DNA of 64,000 nt from Homarus americanus (GCF_018991925.1 NW_024744357.1:3233706-3297705), one strand, 5' to 3'. Shown: positions 21,374 to 33,856, counted from the first letter of the stretch. The notes: generated from the letters alone by a model not told the origin. Program-made: numbers and translations.

Positions 21374-24195
21374 CAAGGTGACTTTAATGCCAGAGTTGGC
21401 AGAGATACTTACATATGGCAGGAAACGACAGGAAGAAACGGAATAGGCAAGTATAATCCCAAAGGCCTACTCCTCCTCAGCATGTGTGCTGCACACAACC
21501 TCACAATCACCAATACCTTGTTTAGGCAGGTCGACAAGTTCAAGGGTTCGTAACAACACCCACGATCCAAACACTGGCATCTCATTGACTCCATCATTGT
21601 CAGAGAAAGAAATCGCCGAGATGCCCTTATCACCCAAGTCAAATGTGGCCCAGACCACTGTGACACTGATCAACGGGCTCGTCAGAGTCAAACTCTCACT
21701 TCACGTCGCCCCAAAACGGTGAAGGCAACAAGCCTCCACAAGAGGTTTTAACACTAAACATCGGGAGGATTCAGCAGTTGATTATGCTTTCAGAGAGCAG
21801 CTCGAACATGGGCTCATAAACAACCCAAATCCCAGAGCCAAATGGGGTATTCACGACAATGTCATGAAAAAACCTGCAGAGATACCCTCAGCCTGACAGA
21901 AAGAATACAACAGAACTAGTTGGATGAAAATGACCCGGAAATCAATGTAATCGTCGATGATAAACGTGCTGCTTTAACTGACTGGCAGAACAACCCTCAG
22001 TCTCGGTTCAAAGTTGATACCTTCCACAGAAAGAAAGCGGCGGCCCAACTCGACTTTGCAATCTAAAGAATGAAAATTTGAAAAGTAAAGAATGTGAAAT
22101 AAAAAAAACTTGCAGATCAACACACGCTGTGCAAATTTTTCAATTCCACTAATACATCTTATGGGCCAATCACTCATGGCGCAGCCCCCCGCCTCTCATC
22201 CGACGGTATCTCCCTAATTAAAGATGAAAAAGCCATCTTTCAGCACTGGAAATAGCACTAACATTCGCTGCTCAACCGAAACACCATTGTGGGTGTCCTG
22301 AGTACTCAGCAGGTCCCGCAGCACCCAGAGCTGACCCGTCTCAGCTATCCTCTATCCCTGGATGAGGTAGCTATTGCTATCAAACAGATGAAAAATAACA
22401 AAGCCCCAGGACCTAATGGAATCCCAGCCGAGGTGTATGACGCAGGAGGACTTCTTCTGACCAGCCGTCTCCACTCTCTCCTGGAGAATATATGGGAAAA
22501 GAGGGAAATCCCCCAAGCTCTTAAAGATGCCTTCATCGTCAATATTTATAAGATCAAGGGAGACCAGTCAGACTGTGGCAACCATCGCGGAATCTCACTG
22601 CTATCTGTAGCTGGCAAGAAATTCGCCCGAGTCCTCCTAAACAGACTTCTTCCTGATCCGAAAACAATCTCCCAGAATCTCAGTGTGACTTTAGACCATC
22701 ATGTAGCACCACTGGCATGATCTTTGCTGCCCGTCAGATACAGGAAAAGTGCAGAGAACAGAGTCGTGACCTGTACATCGACCGTAACAAGGCCTTCGAC
22801 TCGGTCGACAAAGATGCCCTCTGGCAGACCCTCAGCCGTTTTGGCTGCCCACCAAAATTCTTCTCCATTGTGAGGTAACTCAACGGTGGCATGAACGGCA
22901 GTGTCATGTACAATGGCAACCAGTCTGAGTTCTTTCCCATCCAAATTGGGGTAAAACTAAGAAGTGTACTGGCATCAACTCTCTTTTCCATTTTTTTTTC
23001 TCGGCCGCCTTCCTTACTCGTGCCAGTGCCAATTTAGCCAGCGGGGAGGACATAGAGTACCAGATGAAGGGTCTTTTCAACATAAGACGACTCGGGGGAG
23101 GAACAATGGTGTCAGCAGTTTCTTTTACTGAACTTCATTATGCAGACGACCTCACCCTTGTCGCTCACACTGAACGCGACCGACAGGAGATCCTGAACAC
23201 CTACCCAAATGACTATGCTCACTTCGACCTTGAAGTGAATGTACGTAAGACTCAGATTCTCTTTCAGCCTTTCCCTGGTTCAGCCACACCTCTGCCTTCC
23301 ATCCAGCTAACGGTACTACCCTCTCTAATGTTACCCACTTTCGGTATCTCGACTCTCACCTGTCCACCACTGCAGACATCGATGAAGAGATTCAACATCG
23401 GATCAGACGTGCATCTCAACTCTTTGGCAGACTCCATATCCATGTTTTCAGTTGTATGGAGCTGAAATTATCTACAAAGTTGCGCGGATAACAAGCAGTG
23501 GCCTTCCCCACCCTGCTATATAATAGTGAGACATGGGTCACATACACGAGGCACCTTAAGGCACTTGAAAACTTTCACCAACGTAGCCTACGTTCCATCC
23601 TCAGGAGTTCGCTGAGAAGACAAGGGGAAAAATACCAGAAAACTCGCTGACACCAACTGTGGGATTATCGAGGCTACTATTATCCATGAACAATTACGTT
23701 TAACTGGCCATGCTATACGGATGGACGACAGTAAACTTTTAGTGGACAATAGAAAAGGTACTATCGTGCACAAAAGTCCCTTCCACCAACCAGCCACAGT
23801 GTGAGTCCGAATCATCTGAGGTTGAATCAGTGAAGCAACTGAAGGAAATGCCTTGATGGTCCAACACTGGGTCATAATGGCACTTTCTTCATCTGTTTCA
23901 CTGATTCAACCTCAGGTGATTCGGACTCACACTGTGGCTGGTTGGTGGAAGGGACTTTTGTGCACGATAGTACAAGAATGGTCTTAAGACAAAGCCGAGA
24001 AATCGTCACTCCACAGCGTAACGCTTGGAGGAGCACCGCACCAGAAGGTGTCAATACTTTCGAGTTATCCCGACTACATACCGAGGCATACAAGTGGCAG
24101 ATGTAGCCCTCCAGAAGTGCAACTTCTGTGAACGACCCTGCCGTTCCCGTATTGGGCTCTCGAGCCACCTCAGAACTCACCAACGAAGGTGGCAT
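21374..24195 (+). pseudogene. Second LINE copy: endonuclease, RT and C-terminal zinc knuckle
   Basis: This is the same LINE family as the copy at 62-2575 and is better preserved. The endonuclease part shows GDFNARVGRDTYIWQ at 21379-21423. RT is open from 22289 to 22720 with KQMKNNKAPGPNGIPAEVYD and the HRGISLLSVAGKKFARVLLN block. Motif A is present as AFDSVDKDALWQTL near 22793, and the catalytic YADD is at about 23138, in LHYADDLTLVAHTERDRQEI. The end reads SRLHTEAYKWQ then a Cys/His knuckle CNFCERPCRSRIGLSSHLRT near 24118-24178. Frameshifts after 22720 and a palindrome at 23758-23973 break it. It is not functional. Confidence 0.87.
23758..23973. repeat. Palindromic insert within LINE copy 2
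   Basis: Two inverted arms of 77 bases (23758-23834 and 23897-23973) match with only one or two mismatches. They are separated by a 62-base centre. The LINE sequence lacks this block in the first copy near 2400-2530, so it is an insertion or a foldback rearrangement. No transposase or recognised terminal motif is present. Confidence 0.85.
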
Positions 24196-24283
24196 CTTTA
24201 ATAACTCATATTTATGAATCATAGCTGGATGATCGTCAAACTCGATTCTGAGTGAGAGCAAAGTAGTAATAGCAGTAGCTATA

Positions 24284-25038
24284 GTGCAGGTGGTGGGCCC
24301 CTCAAACTGGCTAACAACGTTACTGATAAGGGCAAAAGGCTTCATCCTTAATAAACAAGAATTCACAGATGTCATTGCTCTAAGATACGGTACGCCAGTA
24401 AGGGTTTGCCCTCCCAATGCGTGTGTGGCTCTTCCTATGACATCGATCACTCCATGGTATGCAAGAAAAGGGGTTTCGTATGCATGAGGCATGACGAAGA
24501 AGGGTTTTTCACAGCAAATATGTCGAAGGAAATCTGTCATGATGTCAGGGTAGAACCGACCCTCCTTCCATTGGATGGTGAGAATTTCCATCATAGGACT
24601 TCAAACACATCCAACGAAGCCCGTGTGGACGTCAGTGCTCGAGGATTCTGGACGCGGGGACAGCGAGCCTTCTTCGACATAAAGATTTTTTATCCCATGG
24701 CCGCATGTCACCGTAACCTAGCTCTCGATGCTGCACATAGGAGGAGCAAGAATGACAAGATCAGGGCATATGGGGAGAGAATTCTGAATGTTGATCAAGG
24801 CAGCTTCACTCCTCTGGTGTTCACAACTTCTGGTGGGATGGGACCAAGTGCAAGATGCTTCTACGCCAGACTCGCGGAGGTGTTATCTGAACGGAAGCAG
24901 CAGCCCAGAAGTTGCGTCACAACCTGTTTGAGATGTCGACTGTCCTTCTCTCTGCTTAGGAGAACGAGATCTTCGGCTCAAAGCCGACAACCCTCGCAGA
25001 TATTGACTATGAGGCAACAGTCACTGAACGCCACATAG
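24284..25038 (+). pseudogene. Retroelement ORF fragment with a restriction-like endonuclease pattern
   Basis: Two overlapping frames join with one frameshift near 24405. The first gives NWLTTLLIRAKGFILNKQEF. The second gives CVCGSSYDIDHSMVCKKRGF, then RHDEEGFF, VRVEPTLLP, EARVDVSARGFW and RAFFDIKIFYP. This order (Cys-x-Cys...His...Cys, R-H-D, V-x-E-P, R-x-D, then D-x-K) resembles the PD-(D/E)XK endonuclease end of R2/NeSL-like LINEs. Similar ORFs occur attached to invertebrate reverse transcriptases. Naming the exact element class is inference. It follows directly after LINE copy 2, which has its own EEP-type endonuclease, so it is a separate insertion. Confidence 0.6.
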
Positions 25039-25873
25039 ATCTGCGGCTCAACTAACTCAACACATCTAGGGTAGCTACTTTTGTGTTAGGATATTTAATT
25101 TTAAGGTAATAAAATGGCGGCGAAGGTGTGGCTATTGACGGAGGCTGGAGGCCACGTAAAAAAAAAGTAGTAGTAGCAGTAGTAGTAGTGGGTGTAACTG
25201 TGTGTCCTCCCTGGTCTACAGCGAATTTGGAGGGGATATACTCAGTAGTCAGGAGCAGGAATTTTACAGTGCCTCGGTGAATATCGGACGTCACCCTAAT
25301 CATTGCCACTGAAGGCCCTCCTCAATCCTCATCCCTTACGGCATTGATTGCAAATTTTCCGTATGTGTAACAGCGATCACCTGGCGAGTTGTAAGTGGTT
25401 GGCGTGACGGTTGGTGATGCCCAGCCGCCTCAGTGTGGATAGGCCTAATTTAGTAGGTGGGGTCTCGCGACTCCCGCCTCTGAGGCCAACGATAGAAGGC
25501 CAACTATATTATGCACGCTGTCACTGCCCACACGTAAACAGACACTCTGGTGCCAGCAACACTCCACATCGACCAAGTAAGTCTTTATTGCTTATACTTA
25601 CATCAGTGTGATAATAGAAGTTGTGATTATTCCTGCCATAGATATACAAATAAGAGCCAGGTGTGACAATTCCTGCTCCCAGTTTATAATTCCGATTTTG
25701 TATAGACTGTTGTCCTCACCCCACAGAGGTGACATCCACACCCATTCCCACGCATGTATGTCCCTACTACCTGGACACTGCTGGCCAACCTGTCACCTCT
25801 CTGGCCCTAAGAACTAGATTCCTCCGAATGAGACCAAAGCAGATGTCAATGGCAGACATTCCTGCTTCTCGAA
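25039..25873. other. Non-coding stretch with short (TAG)n
   Basis: No gene is recognised. A short AGTAGTAGTAG-type run occurs at about 25166-25190. Confidence 0.45.
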
Positions 25874-26122
25874 GTGTGGAGCATTATGACGGGTAACAGA
25901 TTTTGCTGCATGTTTTCTAGCCGGAACCAAAATTGTACAAGCTGTGAATATGCGAGAAACAACCGCCGATGTGTGGGATGCAGGAAAGGGAACAAATGTC
26001 GGAATCTCCAGGGCAGGGAGCTGTCACAGGAGGACACAGTGGATATCGCCTGGACACCACTGCCCGATGATACCCTGAATGATAGCAGTGAGTCCACTCA
26101 GTCTGAAAATGTAGTGCAATAG
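25874..26122 (+). other. Cysteine-rich ORF, probably transposon-derived
   Basis: An 82-residue open frame with a dense Cys region (CCMFSSRNQNCTSCEYARNN then RRCVGCRKGNKCRN) followed by an acidic, Ser/Thr-rich tail. Its place just before a gypsy integrase remnant suggests transposon origin. I cannot name the family. It could be a chance frame. Confidence 0.35.
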
Positions 26123-26303
26123 ATGCTGTTCCAACATTTGCAGATGTCCACGAGGTGAATGACAGACAGGCACCACATTGGAATGGCATGTTGAAGGAAA
26201 ATGTAGAGAAGGGTTAAGAAACCTACTCAGAAGTTGCCAGATGGTCGCCAGCTAACCTCTTTGAATCACCCAAATGTGCCTCTACCAAAATATGAATCGG
26301 TAG

Positions 26304-27060
26304 ATGACTCGCCTTATAATCGAGTACGCTCAGGACAGCTCCTTTGCCCCATTAGCTCTTCAAATACACGATTTTCTGGGAGGACACTTAGGGGTTAGGA
26401 AAACTTGGCCTGGCTTGAAGAGAGATGTGGAAAAGTACTGCAAAACTTGTCACGAATGCCAGATGACAGGTAAACCTAATCAGCCGATCAAACCAGCCCC
26501 TTTACAGCCTATTCCAGCAATAGAAGAACCCTTCAGTAAGGTAATAATAGACTGTGTTGGTCCTCTCCCAAAAAGTCGTAGTGGCAACCAGTTCCTGTTG
26601 ACTATTATGTGTGCAACAACTATATACCCAGAGGCTATACCACTTAGATGAATCACTGCTAAAAATGTGGTAAGGGCTGTTGATTCACTTTTTGCCCAAT
26701 ATGGTATTCCAAAAATTGGTACAGTCCGACAGGAGAAGCAATTTCACGTAGTCTATTTTCCAGCAAGTCCTGAATGAGTTGGGCATTCAGCAATATCTGT
26801 TTACTGCTTAGCACCCACAATCTAGGGGAGCCATTCAACGGTTCCATCAGACATTTAAATCATTGTTAAACAAGTACTGTAGGGAGAATGAGAAAGAGTG
26901 AGATGAAGGCGTGCCACTAAGGTTATTCGCCATTAGGGATAGTTGTCAGGATGCACTTGGTTTTAGTCCTTTTCAGTTGGTTTTCGAACATGATGTAAGG
27001 GGTCCGTTGACAGTTTTGAAGGAGAGTTAGGTGAATAACAAGATAAAAATTCCACTTTCA
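26304..27060 (+). pseudogene. Ty3/gypsy integrase remnant
   Basis: The frame 26304-26651 carries the H2C2 zinc finger (HDFLGGHLG then CKTCHECQ) and the first part of the catalytic core, with KVIIDCVGPLPKSRSGNQF holding the first catalytic Asp. A TGA at 26649 ends that frame. Beyond it, RAVDSLFAQYGIPKI continues in frame, and the second Asp block is readable as VQSDRRSNFT only after a frameshift, followed by a stop. Later sequence shows further decay. It lacks RT and RNase H and is a different fragment from the one at 2997. It abuts the left edge of the tandem array. Confidence 0.87.
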
Positions 27061-27918
27061 GAAGTCAGAAAACTAACTTAATATTGCCAGTATATAAGAT
27101 TTGGTTCTTTTTTTGTTAAGGCGTCATGTCCGAATATTAGTGGACATTGGTCTTTGATGTGTACTATATTGAATTCTCAAGGGTGGCACTTTAGCAACTT
27201 TGAGAATTTTATTAGCATGTTATATAGTAAAATAAATTAACATTGCCAAACTTTTTTCAAAAGATTTTACATAAATCGAAAGAAAGGTGAAACTGAGAAA
27301 CGATTGGGTTTATATTTCAATAATTAATTGTCTCCAGAGGATCGGTTGTAAAAACTACTTTATCCTATCAGATTTAGACGTTTCAAACTACACTCCATAA
27401 ACTCTGAATATATCCAGAACTTCTAGGAAACCCGGTTAACTTATCACAACAGTGAGGAACTTAAGTCACTACACACAGGTATAGCAGGTTAAATGTCGTA
27501 TTAACCAACCTCTATTATGCCTTCTTTTTCGATAATCCTACAGTATTTATCCCCAAGTCTGCCATGGTTTCATGACATCTCTCTGAAAATAAGTACGCTG
27601 CCTGTATTTCATGTCGGTGTATGAAAGGGCAAATAATGACGATTTTCCAAATAATGGAATGATCACTCTCTCTTTAACAATATATAAAACACATAATCTA
27701 ATCCATGTACCACGCGAACAATATTCCTTAAATGATTTAGCAAAATTATAAAACTGTGCAAAAGAATATCTTGTATACAGATCTTTTATTTGTGTATATA
27801 ACAAAGCTCATTAACCACTGATGGCCTCTGAAAGATCTGAAAGAATAAACAAGTTGCAATTACATAAAGCCGTTTCTTGGAGCTGAAATCCAATATAAAA
27901 CGTTGGAAACATTTGAAA

Positions 27919-28003
27919 ACCGTTTGTTGTCCGACCAGAGAAGCTAAGAAACGTTGGAACTGGTTAGTACTTGGATGGGTGAGCGCCAGGGCCCTGCTGG
28001 CAT
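27919..28003 (+). repeat. 5S rRNA-derived segment, copy A
   Basis: The stretch GGTTAGTACTTGGATGGGTG (27962-27981) followed by GCTGGCAT matches the 3' half of 5S rRNA. Upstream, CGACCAGAGAAGCTAAGAAACG corresponds to the 5S internal control region. It has many substitutions and lacks the canonical 5' end, so it is a 5S pseudogene or 5S-derived SINE. Confidence 0.8.
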
Positions 28004-28091
28004 AAGGACTATACTAGAAACAAGTATCTCAAGGTTTTGTAATCTGCCCTTAGTGAAATTGACTTAATATCAATTATTTTTATTTAGTGCA

Positions 28092-28139
<48 letters not shown>
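28092..28139. repeat. (ATT)n microsatellite
   Basis: About 16 ATT units, immediately downstream of the first 5S-derived segment. Confidence 0.95.
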
Positions 28140-29787
28140 AATGTTTTCTTCTAACTGTTGTTGATGCTCACCACTTACTAAAAGTCAGTCTTATGTTCCG
28201 TCCACTTCTCATTGCAAAAAAATTATCAATGAACACGAAAAAAATCAGCGCAAGTTTCTTCCACTCAAAAAGACAAACAAGAAAGTATCAGTAATGACTT
28301 TTCTTCATGTTACGAAGGAGTTCTACCAAACACATGAAAATATTTTATCTTAAACATTTTAGCTATTTCATAATTGTCAAATATTAATATACATTTTTTA
28401 CTATCATGAACTAATTTCTACTATTTAAATAAAAAAGGATTTGGGTAAGAATTTTTCTGATAAAAAGGTTAATAAAGACACAATGTATCCGGTGAAAATT
28501 AATGATAAATAATGAAAATATTCCACCATTTTACGATGGAAAGATGGTATGATTTAATATTCTGTAGAGTAAGCACCGTGTACAATCAGTTTGGGGTACA
28601 GCAAAATAATTAATTCCAGTGGTAATTATATACGATATTCAATCATATGAAGAAGACCTAATCATAAAAGAACATTAGTTTAAACATATATTGAGAATTA
28701 TTATGATGTTGAAACTTCACTTAATTCCAAAATATATTAATGAGTGCAGTTCTTGTACCATTGCCGTGTACTGTACATCGAAGTATCATGTGTGGCAGCT
28801 GACAGCTTGTTAGTCCAGGGAGAATTATGCTAATCTAAATTTTAGTTATATTTTATTAACTGATGTTATCACATGACTCATTCGCGTGTTTATTGTATAT
28901 TATTATCATATTTCATTAAAATGTGGCATCATTTGTCAATATAACATATAAACTGTATGTACATTACAAACGGAAGATAGAGGAGGCACTGATTGTACAT
29001 AATTCGTCAGGTCCGGTGTAAGCAACATCAAACCCGCAGTCTTCAGTCGACAGGTGGTGTTACTCACACCATTATCAGTAAATAGGATATTGAACTCTTA
29101 ATAGCACTGACAACAAAAGCGAGTCAAAGTATTGTTCTTGGTCCTCTCTGTCTGTGTGTCTGTATACTGTATATGTCCTTAAAATAACTATCCAGCGGGT
29201 TCGCACATTTCCTCCAATAATGTTAAGTTTAGTCAACATGTTAGAGAGTCTAGTACACGATGAACCTTTGGTGCACTTCATTCACAAAAATAAAAAATAT
29301 AAAAATCATTCTACTGTATCGATCCGTGAAGGTTAAAGAGGTTAAAGAAAACTATAACAGGACACAGTATTCAGCGGTGACTACATCAATTTACTGCATC
29401 AGTAAATGCATCAAACATCAACACCTTGACAAACACATCGCTACTAAAACACGGACATGCCAAGAACATTCCTGGTGGTCAAATAATGCAAAAATTTCAT
29501 TGCAGACAATATGAAACGTTAGATTCATGTCAAAAGATTTTTCATGCCTCACAACAAGTCAAAATGAATACTGTATAACAGTTTTAGGAACACGTACGAT
29601 TTCAAAGGAAATCTAAAAAACGTTCAGTACTTTATTAATTGCCATTATCTTCTAAGACAGGTGTTTATAAGTGTTCATGATCATCCATGGAAAAATACAA
29701 TTTTTTCCAGTCATGCGGATAGGGAGCCAGGGAGTGTCCAGCTGACTGGGTGACGATGAACTCTTGCTGGGGTCGTTACACAGCCAG

Positions 29788-29838
29788 TATAAAAGAGGTT
29801 GGTGGATGTTGGTCCTCATACTACTCCTGACAAGCAAG
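29788..29838 (+). promoter_or_regulatory. Gene 2 core promoter and 5' UTR
   Basis: TATAAAA is at 29788-29794. The initiator TCATA is at 29816-29820, with the predicted start A at 29818, 30 bases from the TATA box. The 5' UTR is about 21 bases and ends CAAGCAAG before the ATG, as in all family members. Confidence 0.82.
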
Positions 29839-31277
29839 ATGAAGTTCCTCGTGATATTCCTCTCCCTCACTGCCCTCACATGGTAACACTTCACTACTCT
29901 GCAACAGTTATGGTTGTATAATTGACTGGATTTTTTCGTAAGACATAACTCTAGCTGATAATATTATACAACATTTTAAAAAATTGACTGACTATGGTCA
30001 GGAAAGATGAACAAGGCGTAAACATAATTATATACTGCATATTATAGGCTAATGTTCACGACCAGGAAATTACTCATATTTCACCATAACTTATATTTTT
30101 AGAACCTAAGCACATTTTAACATCCTCGACAATAGATATGTGTATCTCTTACAATGTTTAATTCTTGATAGACTAGTGTAATTTTTTTTATTCACTTAAA
30201 GACCTTAAAGCGTAGATATGTATTATAACGTAAATAACAATCTTAAGTAAAAGGTAACACTTTAATAGTTCATGTATTATTTACTGAACATTATATCCAT
30301 TAAGACTTATTTCTTATAGATTTGAGATCAAGAAGAGAATGGAAGACACTTTCTGCACACATCGCCCTGTGTGCGTACAGTATATCACCGGTAGATATAC
30401 AAATATTTAGATCACATGGTGTGAAGGGCAACAAAAAATAAAGCGCTTCATCACATTGTTCACAGAATCTCGATAATGCATTATTCTGTGGATTAAATCT
30501 AAAGTAAAATTACGTTTAGCAAAATAATTTAAACTTTAATTACCAGACGATATTTATTTCCCCAGACAGCTCTCAACCACAAATAAAATGGGAGCAAATT
30601 TGGGTATAATTCCACCCGTCGACAAATGCGAAGATCATTTACGCTAACTAACGTGTAACAGAATGAAGAGTAATGTTAAAATAGAAATATAATCAGCCAC
30701 TCCTACTGGCAGGGCTCAAGGAGTCCCAGAGTGTGACTGTGGCGCCTTCATTACTGAGTCTGCAGAGGAGGAAGAAGTGTTCCCCATGGAGGCCTTCGAT
30801 GTGGAAAACTGTGAAGATCAACAAGACTGTCATGATAGATGCCGCACAGAGGTGAGCCTTTACTGCCATATACTGAATTATTTACCGGAAAAATAGTAAG
30901 CCCAAACACCATAATTTTCTATATGAATGTTACTATCACAGCACTAGCACTCAAATAACACAAATCTTTTAAAATAAAGCAGTTAACATCTTAACATATA
31001 CATTAGAGCTTCAGCTAAATCATATAAATCCGTGTCATTATTAGCCAGGAGAAATAAAATTTTCTTTACAGTGGAACGAAATGACCAGCGAAGGAGACCT
31101 GAATTTCGAGCTTCCCGACGGCAAGACGGTGGGCCAGAGTATGTGTGACGACCTGGCTGAAGAGGGTAAAGACGTCGTTGGGCCAACTGAAGTAAGTCTG
31201 AAGTAATACACGTTGAAATAAAGCAAACGATAAAGAACATGGAGGATAAACGAGTCTGTGCAACAAATAGCAAGTGC

Positions 31278-31337
<60 letters not shown>

Positions 31338-33027
31338 AGAACTTATTTTTCTGAGTAAATAACAATTATTATCCGATAACTGCTGCTAGAACTACGTCAC
31401 AAAAGGTATATAAAGGGGACGTCACAAGCAGTTCTCACAAGAGAACACTAGTTCCTGGCCCTTGGTGTTATTTTCAAATCTAATTTGAGGCCTTAAATCT
31501 TTGGTATATACCGACCACTGTTATTCCTGTTATTCTTGGTGTTCTAGATTTATAGCTTAGTAATTTTTAAGCAGCGAAAGGTCATCTTGGCCCATTTTAC
31601 TTGTCTTGTCCTGTTATAAAGTATCACAGGGTGGAAATTACCCACAGACCTGTACAATTATAATCCTTAAACTAACTGGTTAAAAAAAGGTTTAAAGCTT
31701 ATGAAGCTGTTGCACAATAATACCTTCTTTTGTGCAGGAACAACAAAATGAAAGCTAGTGCATTAAATCTAAAGTTAATTCCAAATAGATTCTCTGGATT
31801 TAAATGGATTTGTAATTCTTGTTGCCTGGCAACAATACTTCAGTGACACCCTTTTAAGATTAAGTCACTTGCTTGTCTTTAAATTTCTATGATGTCTTGA
31901 CATTAACTAATTACCGGTTAGAACTAAAGTTTCGAAAATAGTTGAATTTCTAAATTCGTGACCAGACCAAGATACAATGCTTCTACACTGTTGAGCAGCA
32001 TTGTCTTTATACTGTTACGAGACAAGATTAGGTCTGTATCCCCAAAGATTTGCAACAACCAAATTAGTTGAAAATTGTTTCAAAATATTTACAAGACAGG
32101 ATTGTACGTGTTTTCTGTCTCCCGTCGGAAATGCGAAACAAGATACAAAGTTTCTGCGTGTGGACAGGTTTCACCAAGTTTGGTAACACACTGATCAGTC
32201 GACGAAGTGATTTTGGCCTGTGCAATGGTTTGGTGGTAAGAATAAACACATGAAGACAGAAATTATAATGAAAACGGCGACAAACACATGTAATGGTGTT
32301 GCATAATCACATATATTTATTTAACATAAAGTTATTATGGGTACAATGGAAATCGATGGACATTTTAGCTGATTCAACACAACGCCGGTGCACGATTCAA
32401 ATACTGAACGTCGTTAGTTGTTCGCTTTGGTATTCGCCCTCTTTCACCAAACGCGAGCATTACTCCTTCACACAGTGATGCCACGTTGATAACTGCTATT
32501 TCCGTCAATTCCTCGGTGTAGTTGAGTCTAAACTCGGAACAATGTTTACCAATTAGATCACGAATGTTTAGAACAATCGCAAGACAATGGAGAAAAAAGT
32601 TGCGGTTCAACTGCATAAATACACTGTTTATAACCAAAGTATCTTGGTCTGGACTATGATTTAAGACTTTTTATGATTTGAGTATCACAATGATCATTCG
32701 TAACATTGCTTATATTTTTCTGATCTTGTACCCGTACGACTAATAGGAAAATATCCAATGTAGTCTACACATGCATGGAAACAAATTATAACCCCACACA
32801 CACAACTATTCATACTCTCTGGAAAAATACATAATTATTTATAAGCTTCACAATATATAAACTTTAAAAATGAGCGTTTAATCTAATAATCATGTGTTAA
32901 AATGTCTTACTGCCACACACAGGTGTTCCTGTACGTGAGACTCTGTGATGGCCCGTGGGAAGACGACGGTGAGGCCACTAAAGAGACGTTGTGTTGTGAC
33001 GCAGGTCAACACGAAACCTGCGAGTAA
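29839..33027 (+). CDS. Gene 2: secreted acidic 10-cysteine protein (array copy)
   Basis: Exons are 29839-29882, 30713-30851, 31072-31191 and 32923-33027, all with GT-AG borders and the same intron phases as gene 1. The 135-residue product has signal peptide MKFLVIFLSLTALTW (likely cleaved near AQG). Exon 2 encodes ECDCGAFITESAEEEEVFPM and C-x5-C-x3-C. Exon 3 carries GDLNFELPDGKTVGQSMCDD. Exon 4 carries VFLYVRLCDGPW and an LCC pair, ending in CE. The mature protein has about 35 Asp/Glu against 6 Lys/Arg, ten cysteines (five possible disulfides), no N-glycosylation site and no membrane segment. AATAAA signals lie at 33425 and 33441. It is intact and unrecognised. The acidity could bind cations or basic partners, but that is speculation. 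Confidence 0.9.
31280..31335. repeat. (GA)n microsatellite in gene 2 intron 3
   Basis: About 28 GA units shortly after exon 3. It is present at the same place in genes 3, 4 and 5 with different lengths. Confidence 0.96.
31393..31440 (+). promoter_or_regulatory. Possible intronic core promoter (gene 2 intron 3)
   Basis: TATATAA (31407-31413) is flanked on both sides by CRE-like ACGTCAC half sites (31394-31400 and about 31419-31425). A TCACA initiator-like site lies about 29 bases downstream. The block recurs in genes 3 (about 39598), 4 (about 47791) and 5 (about 55884) but I do not see it in gene 1. It may be the promoter of a decayed retroelement or an alternative transcript. There is no direct evidence of use. 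Confidence 0.35.
32374..32637 (-). other. Unassigned antisense ORF in gene 2 intron 3
   Basis: An 87-residue frame, with LIGKHCSEFRLNYTEELTEI and VASLCEGVMLAFGERGR, stays open in all four complete copies (also 40564, 48757 and 56850). The copies are so recent that this does not demonstrate selection. It is probably part of an old insertion, since gene 1 intron 3 has no obvious counterpart. The family is not recognised. Confidence 0.3.
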
Positions 33028-33856
33028 ATACCAGCACACAGCCACCCCTTGAGACTTTTACACCTACATACAATGAGACAACATAACAAATAGATCATTG
33101 GGTTAAACTTTCAGCATTAAAAACAAAACAAATATTCAGCACAACTATAAGTTGTGCACCATTTTCCACCAAACCAATCAGCAAACTAAATTGACAACAC
33201 AGCCTTTTACGGCAATTACTGCACCCCGAGTACCAACGTTTAAGTAAAGAAATATACCGTCACTCAGTCTTACAAGAGGCTACTCACAGAGCTTCTTGCA
33301 TCTAATAGCCGACAAAACGTTTCTACTAGAGCAGCAACTTTTTCTAACTACCAACAAGGAAGATTCGCCCAAGGACCTATAACAATTGCCTTATTACTTC
33401 CATAAACATCATCTCAAAGGATGTAATAAATACTGACACCAATAAAACCTTAACAGTTTCTTGTATTTTGAAATCCCAGACGAACATTAGTTTCAAAATA
33501 TTATGTTCTCGAGTCATTCATCTCTTCTCCTATACGGGTTTGATAGTTAGATGCTGAAAATAGTTTTTAAAAATAATTTTGATGGAAAATGATAAGGTAC
33601 TAGGCAGTAAGCAGCGACCAAACAGGGAGGTACTACCGCCTGGGAAGATATTGGAAGCATAATGTGTTGTCTAATGGTAGACCCTGCTGCCATATGGTTT
33701 CACGAAAATTGTGACCAAGTCCCAGGTTGCTGATCTCACTTTCTACCTCATTTACACACAATTGCAGGGTCTCAATTGTTTCTCTTACTTGGACAACACA
33801 ACATAAATAATGTAGATCGTTTCTCACTCTTGATTTATTTTTCGTTTTTGAAATTT

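Larger units (their letters stand above)
27070..29787. repeat. Left-most array spacer (diverged)
   Basis: Array homology starts at about 27070. AATATTGCCAGTATATAAG at 27082 corresponds to AATATTGCCAAAATATATAAC near 34539, and it continues through ATTAGTGGACATTGG and AAGGGTGGCACTTTAGCAAC. It contains a 5S-derived segment and (TTA)n. It is clearly more diverged from the other four spacers than they are from each other, as expected for the edge of an array. It lacks the poly-C plus short-ORF block seen in the others. No protein-coding gene is recognised. Confidence 0.8.

Noticed and set aside
23872..24594. 240-residue minus-strand open frame
   Set aside because: It is antisense to the LINE zinc knuckle and the endonuclease-like ORF and includes one palindrome arm. 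No domain is recognisable in this frame.
30705..30712. Alternative exon 2 acceptor at the upstream AG (about 17 bases before 30713)
   Set aside because: It would shift the frame after the phase 2 intron; only the acceptor before 30713 gives the conserved WAQGVPEC junction.
31066..31365. Minus-strand frames over exon 3 and the (GA)n tract, also at 39255, 47449 and 55546
   Set aside because: They are antisense to exon 3 and run into poly-Ser-Leu from the GA repeat. The plus-strand exon with GT-AG borders explains the conservation.
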